Shown here: positions 38,589 to 43,106 of the stretch, piece by piece | Numbering within the stretch: the stretch's first letter is position 1 | Layout: every line of letters begins with the position of its first letter | Source: Herminiimonas sp. | GTDB lineage: Bacteria > Pseudomonadota > Gammaproteobacteria > Burkholderiales > Burkholderiaceae_D | NCBI GenBank assembly: GCA_028292665.1 | Contig: JAQGLW010000117.1 | Coordinates: forward strand, 1-43,106 | Reading direction: 5' to 3' | DNA length: 43,106 bases | Notes under the pieces: generated by a model | What the model was told of the DNA's origin: nothing | Database searches by the model: none | What the model saw: only the letters and a program-made list of their open reading frames with translations | Made by a program: the position numbers and the translations under genes

Positions 38589-41135
38589 ATGCAAAGCGCA
38601 TTACAAGTCGAAGAATTTTTGTCTTACATGCCGAATGTGGCCAAATGCGAACGCGCGCTGAGGGAGCTTAATTTCGCATGGCGTCTCATCGAATCAACGG
38701 CAAAAATGGTTTGTCCGCTTGAAGCCAAGACGATTCTGCCGACCATGAACGCCACGCGCGATGGCTTCATGCTGCTGGAGCGGCAACTGATCAGCAATTT
38801 GGTGCAAGAGAATGTCACCAAGTCGGTGCAGGAGATTAACTTTAAGGCGCAGGTAATCATCGACATCGTCGTGCGCAATCTTTTCGAACGCACGGCCGAC
38901 GTCGGCTTTCTCGCAATGGACGATGCCATCCGCGGATTCATTCTGGATGACCGGAGAGATGCGGACCGGATCGTTCCGCGTCTTCAGGAATATCGCGATA
39001 AATACACTGTGTACGATGAGATCCTGATCCTCGATACAAAGGGCAGGGTGCTTGCTCATCTGGATACGGATAGCGGAGTTGCGCAGTCATGCGATCCGTT
39101 GATTGCCGAAACCCTGAACTGCGATACGTATGTAGAAACTTTCCACAAGTCCGATCTGCGGCCTGCGCAGGAACGCAGCCTGATTTATTCCCGCAAGATC
39201 ACGCATCCTCAAACCGGATACCCGATCGGCGTGCTATGCCTGTGTTTCCCGCTGGCGGTGGAAATGGAAGGCGTGTTTGCCAGACTGCGCAAGGAACATG
39301 ATCGCTCCATCATGCTCATGCTGGACAATGACGGGTATGTGATTGCCAGCAGCGATGCGGATCATATTCCGCCGGGCAGGCATGTGCCGAACGCCATCGA
39401 TGGCGATTACGAAATCGTGTCGCTTTCCGGCCGCGAATACTTCGCTAAAACATGCCATGCGCAGGATTATCAAGGCTATAGCGGCCCTGGTTGGCTGGGA
39501 CACGTGATGATTCCATGCGAAACCGCATTCCGGCGTCAAAACCACGATGCCTTGTCGGCCTATGATGCGATGACGCTGGCGGGAGTGATGTCGCATGCGA
39601 AATCGTTCTGCCCGCCGCTATATGACGTGACGGTCAAGGCCGAGTCGATCAACATCGCCTTGCGGCGGGTAGTGTGGAACGGACAAATCATGTCCGCCAG
39701 CCAGAGCGGCGATTCGTTGAGGCTGAAATCGATTTTGCAGGAGATCAGCCAGACGGGCGATGAAACCAGTCGCGTATTCAAGGATTCGATTCGCGATCTG
39801 TATGCGACCGTGATCTCCTCGAGCTTGCAGGACGTTCAATTCATATCTCGCCTGACGATCGATATGATGGACCGCAATCTATACGAGCGCGCCAATGATT
39901 GCCGCTGGTGGGCATTGACGCCGGACATCCGGCGCTTGATGGCAAACAATGCACGCACGGCAGAGGGCCAGGCGCGCATTACGCAAACGCTCGAAGCGAT
40001 CAACGCGCTCTATACCGCCTATACGCGCCTGGTGGTGTTCGACATGACGGGCATGATCGTTGCCGCTTCCGGTCTCCACCGTGATGACACTGAAACCGTC
40101 GGCCGCATGATGGACGAAAGCCTGGTTCAGAGCACGCTGTCGTTGCGCGGCAGCCAGCAGTATTGCGTATCGGCGTTCGAACCTACATGGCTGTACGCCG
40201 ATCGGCCCACCTATATCTATTGCGCAGCGATATGCGATCCGGAAGACTCCATGCGGGTCATCGGCGGAATCGGGATCGTTTTCGATTCGGAGCCGGAATT
40301 CAGAAACATGCTGCTGACATCGCTGCCTAAACGTGCCGGTGCGTTTTCCGCCTTTACCGACCGGGCCGGCAATGTCATCTCAAGCACGCACGCGGACTAT
40401 CCTCCGGGCAGCATGCTGCATCCAGAAGGGCCGATGCTGAGTCAGAAAAATGGTGTCAGCGCAGCCAGAGTCATTGTGCAAAGAGGTGAATATATGATGG
40501 TCGGATACACCACCTCGTTCGGCTACCGCGAATTCAAGAATTCAGACGCCTATCATAACGACATCATTGCCATGGTGTTTGTCCCGATTGGAGCGCAGAC
40601 CAAAACAATCGCCGGCGAGAAGGACCAAAGCGGGTTATCCGATCATGAATATCGGGAGCAAGGTGCAGATACCCGTGAATTCGCCACGTTCTTTATAGAC
40701 GAAGCCCTGTTTGCCTTGCCGACATCCAGCGTTATTGACGCGGTGGAAGCGAGCGGCATGACTTCGGCTGCGGCATTACGACCGCTCATTGCCGGGCTGC
40801 TGAACTATCAGGACAGCGGCAGCGAGACATCTGCCTTCGTACCTGTGGTGGATATGCGTTACCTGATTAATTCCGGCTCGGAACAGTCTCACGCGTTGAA
40901 CGAGGTCATCGTCATACGGCATGGATCGCATACTCTTGGTTTGCTGGTCGGCCGTCTGCACGATGTCCTGGAATTCAGCGAGAAGCAAATCGAGCCCGCG
41001 CTCAAATTATTCCACGACCGCCCCAGCTATGTTTGCAACCTGATAAAAACTGACAATCGAGACCGCATGATTCAGGTGCTTGATTTCGAGCGCATTGTGC
41101 AGATGGTGTTTGAAGAGCAGAAGAAGTCGTGTTGA
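38589..41135 (+). CDS. Soluble double-Cache-like protein with C-terminal CheW domain
   Basis: The 848-residue protein has no predicted membrane helix. Residues about 80-340 and 405-640 appear to be two related sensor units of Cache type. Each opens with a helical segment (VVRNLFERTADVGFLAMDDA; MMDRNLYERANDCRWWALTP) and has a PAS/Cache-like sheet (LILDTKGRVLAHLDTDSG; LVVFDMTGMIVAASG). Residues about 696-840 are a CheW domain (REFATFFIDEALFALPTSSV, PVVDMRYLI, IVIRHGSHTLGLLVGRLHDV). CheW couples receptors to the CheA kinase, so this would be a soluble sensor that plugs straight into a chemosensory array. GGAG precedes the ATG. No cheA, cheY or MCP gene is in the window. Confidence 0.8.
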   Translation: MQSALQVEEFLSYMPNVAKCERALRELNFAWRLIESTAKMVCPLEAKTILPTMNATRDGFMLLERQLISNLVQENVTKSVQEINFKAQVIIDIVVRNLFERTADVGFLAMDDAIRGFILDDRRDADRIVPRLQEYRDKYTVYDEILILDTKGRVLAHLDTDSGVAQSCDPLIAETLNCDTYVETFHKSDLRPAQERSLIYSRKITHPQTGYPIGVLCLCFPLAVEMEGVFARLRKEHDRSIMLMLDNDGYVIASSDADHIPPGRHVPNAIDGDYEIVSLSGREYFAKTCHAQDYQGYSGPGWLGHVMIPCETAFRRQNHDALSAYDAMTLAGVMSHAKSFCPPLYDVTVKAESINIALRRVVWNGQIMSASQSGDSLRLKSILQEISQTGDETSRVFKDSIRDLYATVISSSLQDVQFISRLTIDMMDRNLYERANDCRWWALTPDIRRLMANNARTAEGQARITQTLEAINALYTAYTRLVVFDMTGMIVAASGLHRDDTETVGRMMDESLVQSTLSLRGSQQYCVSAFEPTWLYADRPTYIYCAAICDPEDSMRVIGGIGIVFDSEPEFRNMLLTSLPKRAGAFSAFTDRAGNVISSTHADYPPGSMLHPEGPMLSQKNGVSAARVIVQRGEYMMVGYTTSFGYREFKNSDAYHNDIIAMVFVPIGAQTKTIAGEKDQSGLSDHEYREQGADTREFATFFIDEALFALPTSSVIDAVEASGMTSAAALRPLIAGLLNYQDSGSETSAFVPVVDMRYLINSGSEQSHALNEVIVIRHGSHTLGLLVGRLHDVLEFSEKQIEPALKLFHDRPSYVCNLIKTDNRDRMIQVLDFERIVQMVFEEQKKSC

Positions 41136-41320
41136 ACTGAACAAGCGTTGAATTGCCGGAGCAGGCAGCTACCGGCTCGCTTGTCGGGACAGACGGGAAA
41201 AATGGCAGATAACCGATTGCATCTTCCTTGTCAAAAGAATGAAGCTGTTGTCAGATGAATTGACTTGCGCCGTAAAGCCGGCGCCTCAAGCGCGTGCGGC
41301 ATTGCGAATTGGACATGTAA

Positions 41321-41350
41321 CAGGCCAGTAACATTTCTGGCCCTGTTTTT
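41321..41350 (+). terminator. Intrinsic terminator after the Cache-CheW gene
   Basis: GGCCAG and CTGGCC pair around TAACATTT, and the stem continues with a bulged C in CAG/CTG. GTTTTT follows. It lies about 190 nt after the Cache/CheW stop and ahead of the zinc-ribbon gene. Confidence 0.7.
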
Positions 41351-41481
41351 GCGTATCGCATGGGGATTTCGAATTAATGCCGCCGTGTACCGTACCGTCT
41401 GACATTTATGTGTTGGTTTGCACCATAAAACGGCGCGGTTGTGAATTTATTGGTGACAAAAAATGGTTGAAGGTGCAAAAA

Positions 41482-41649
41482 ATGGTTGAATGCATGACAT
41501 GTAATGTTAAGTTTTACAAATTGCGGGCCAGAGATAATGGAGCGGCTGACACCAAGCTTGATCAGCGCTACACATGCCCGATGTGCCAGCAAAGCATCTT
41601 GCTGATTCAAAATGAAAAGAAAGAAAAGCGCTCCGCACAGTCGGACTAA
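41482..41649 (+). CDS. Zinc-ribbon microprotein
   Basis: The 55-residue protein has C-x-x-C twice: MVECMTC near the N-terminus and CPMCQQS about 35 residues on, the pattern of a zinc ribbon. Its tail is Lys/Glu-rich (NEKKEKRSAQSD). GAAGGTG stands 5 nt before the ATG at 41482. The ATG at 41463 opens an 8-codon ORF whose stop overlaps the first codons, because a 19-bp sequence holding a start signal is duplicated in tandem (41453-41471, 41472-41490). Longer upstream frames lack support. It may bind RNA, DNA or protein; no function is known. Confidence 0.6.
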   Translation: MVECMTCNVKFYKLRARDNGAADTKLDQRYTCPMCQQSILLIQNEKKEKRSAQSD

Positions 41650-41808
41650 GATGGATATCGCATCAAAATCCTTGTGCCTTTCTCCCGCTTGTTCGCTGCT
41701 CTTCGAGCGTGTTCTGATCAGGTTCGGGTGGCGCTGAGCCGCTGGCCTTGAGTCGGTATTCCAGCCGGATTACGTGTTCCCCGGTTTCATTGGCATATCC
41801 CTGCTTGT

Positions 41809-42750
41809 TCAAGTCAGGCAGTAATTTACCGGCAAAAGCGGCGAAGGAAGCTTCGTTTCGCCAATCGATTCTTTAAGATTGATTTCAATGGTGCGGCAAA
41901 TCGCATCCAGCGGCAAATCATTGGCGGCCATACCGAACGGCTCTTCGATCTCGTCACCCAAGGCGTCCAGGCCAAAGAATGTATACGCGATGATGGCCAC
42001 CACGACGGGTGTCATGAACCCGATGGAATCAACCAGGCCGAAAGGCAGGAGAAAACAATAAAGGTATGCAGTTCGATGCAATAACAAGGTATAGGAAAAA
42101 GGGATCGGAGTAGTCTTGATTCGCTCGCAGGCGGTGGCCGCAGCGGTCATGGATGAAAACGTCGCATCGACGGCTGCCGCCAGGCAGCCGTCGATATGGC
42201 CGTCTTTTAAACAGCGGCGCAAGTCCGCCCCCATTCGCAGCATCAAGAAGTCCGGATGATTTGACGATTTTTGAAGCAGCCTCCATTCTTCCTCCAGCAG
42301 AAGCTCTTTCAGTTCATCGGTATCGATAGAGCCGCGGAGATAATGCCGCAGGGCATGGGCAAAGGCAATCGCACGATAGATCATTCTGATTCGGACGTCT
42401 GCCAGGCCGGAGCCGGCATGCGCCGGTTCCGGACGATCAAACAAACTTTGGCATTGACGGGCCAGGCTACGGCTATCGGACACCACCTGCCCCCACAATT
42501 TTCGGCCTTCCCAATAGCGATCGTAAGCTACGTTGTTGCGAAACCCGAGGAAAATTGCCAGAGCCAAGCCGATCAGGCTAAAGGGAATCGCTGTCAGAGT
42601 GATCTTGTAATTGAAGAGAGCGCCGTGAGCGGCTGTAACAAGGATGGCGACTCCGATATTAACGAGCAGAACCCGCCAGATGCGCGACAGGATCGATCCA
42701 CGCAGTATTAAAAACAGCCGTAGTCCTGAAGGGCGGTCGCGGATGATCAT
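41809..42750 (-). CDS. Bestrophin-family anion channel-like membrane protein
   Basis: The 313-residue protein begins MIIRDRPSGLRLFLILRGSI, the normal start for bacterial bestrophin homologues (UPF0187/YneE). It has TM segments (VLLVNIGVAILVTAAHGALF, IPFSLIGLALAIFLGFRNNV), the conserved AYDRYWEGRKLWG and the C-terminal FGLDALGDEIEEPFG, which closes the cytoplasmic gate part. Bacterial bestrophins form pentamers conducting cations or anions. Length is normal. The gene is single, on the minus strand, with a truncated response regulator behind its 5' end. Confidence 0.9.
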   Translation of the reverse strand: MIIRDRPSGLRLFLILRGSILSRIWRVLLVNIGVAILVTAAHGALFNYKITLTAIPFSLIGLALAIFLGFRNNVAYDRYWEGRKLWGQVVSDSRSLARQCQSLFDRPEPAHAGSGLADVRIRMIYRAIAFAHALRHYLRGSIDTDELKELLLEEEWRLLQKSSNHPDFLMLRMGADLRRCLKDGHIDGCLAAAVDATFSSMTAAATACERIKTTPIPFSYTLLLHRTAYLYCFLLPFGLVDSIGFMTPVVVAIIAYTFFGLDALGDEIEEPFGMAANDLPLDAICRTIEINLKESIGETKLPSPLLPVNYCLT

Positions 42751-42809
42751 CGTGGTACTTTGTTGTAAGCGTATTTGGAGGAAGCCATTGTAACGGGATT
42801 CGATTGCTC

Positions 42810-43106
42810 CTACCGGAGCATGGATGACGCGGCATTGAAAGCCGCGTGAATGCCATCCGGCGCATCGGCACGCGGAGCCATGTGGTCGTCAAGCGTCAAT
42901 GCACGGCTTCTCTTCCTGTCATGGGGGAGGCCAATATCGAGCACCATCACGGTCGGGCGAAAGCGTTCGCTCAGCGCGAGCGCTTCGAGAGCGTCATACG
43001 CCACCGCGGCTTCGTGGCCCGCCGTTCTTAGAAACTCTGCCACCATCTCAGCGGCATCGCGGCTATCGTCGACCACCAGTAGCAGCGCCGGCAGGCTCGC
43101 CGGCCT
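42810..43106 (-). pseudogene. Truncated response regulator receiver domain at window edge
   Basis: The minus-strand frame is open to the right edge and reads LLLVVDDSRDAAEMVAEFLRTAGHEAAVAY, then RPTVMVLDIGLP. This shows the two acidic residues and the phospho-acceptor Asp of a receiver domain. After GLP the frame changes to HDRKRSRALTLDDHM, unlike any receiver. One frame over, MTGREAVH follows and then stops. The rest of the domain (helix alpha3 on, the conserved Thr and Lys) is missing. It therefore looks frameshifted and truncated. The 5' part lies outside the window, possibly a hybrid kinase. Confidence 0.7.

Noticed and set aside
1-43106. CRISPR arrays, intact insertion sequences, integrases, prophage genes or rRNA
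   Set aside because: Looked for regularly spaced repeats and transposase or integrase motifs on both strands and saw none; the dispersed repeat is not regularly spaced and has no transposase.

Overview
The window reads as a chromosomal segment of a betaproteobacterium, most likely order Burkholderiales and perhaps Oxalobacteraceae. This is inferred from gene content (a Bug/TctC-type receptor, an IorAB-type molybdoenzyme, an EmrAB/NodT efflux operon, a DUF1931 protein) and the moderately high GC; no rRNA or phylogenetic marker is present. There is no phage, complete insertion sequence, CRISPR array or intact tRNA. Gene-dense operons alternate with decayed, repeat-bearing stretches.

Layout. 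1-5.6 kb: 3' part of an amidase, a DUF1931 histone-fold protein, a sigma-70-like protein and a two-gene IorAB-type molybdenum hydroxylase. 5.9-12.0 kb: a tandem universal stress protein, small exported proteins, an outer-membrane barrel and a Spy/CpxP-like protein. Among them lie two tRNA-Gly-like relics, a dispersed repeat and a head-to-head fusion of a broken chloroperoxidase gene to a broken TctC gene. 12.6-19.7 kb: a minus-strand catabolic-looking cluster (alpha/beta hydrolase, two Asp/Glu-racemase-superfamily proteins without the usual catalytic cysteines, a cupin, two paralogous ABC binding proteins) with a divergent GntR/UTRA regulator. 20.7-25.4 kb: a small membrane protein, an APC permease coupled to an exported methyltransferase, a frameshifted AI-2E-type permease, and remnants of a CDP-alcohol phosphatidyltransferase and an NHL-repeat gene. 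25.8-30.1 kb: a probable metal-responsive operon (small His/Cys membrane protein, LolD/FtsX-type ABC transporter, small Cys protein, DUF3299 protein, ZIP transporter) behind a perfect palindrome. 30.3-35.1 kb: a MarR-controlled tripartite drug-efflux operon behind a 13-bp palindrome. 35.3-38.0 kb: an ArsR-MFS-Old Yellow Enzyme operon on the minus strand. 38.6-43.1 kb: a soluble protein with two Cache-like domains and a CheW domain, a zinc-ribbon microprotein, a bestrophin-like channel and a truncated response regulator at the right edge.

The least explained element is a dispersed, modular, mostly non-coding repeat (at least four clear copies plus one end fragment: 8023-8417, 12397-12580, 19867-20143, 25563-25719, 23267-23312). 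All copies have the same orientation. Two carry a Shine-Dalgarno-led small ORF beginning MTMWN. Other points of interest are the paired tRNA-Gly-like relics with the same abnormal T arm, the cysteine-less racemase-like pair with orphan binding proteins, and the membrane-free double-Cache/CheW protein.
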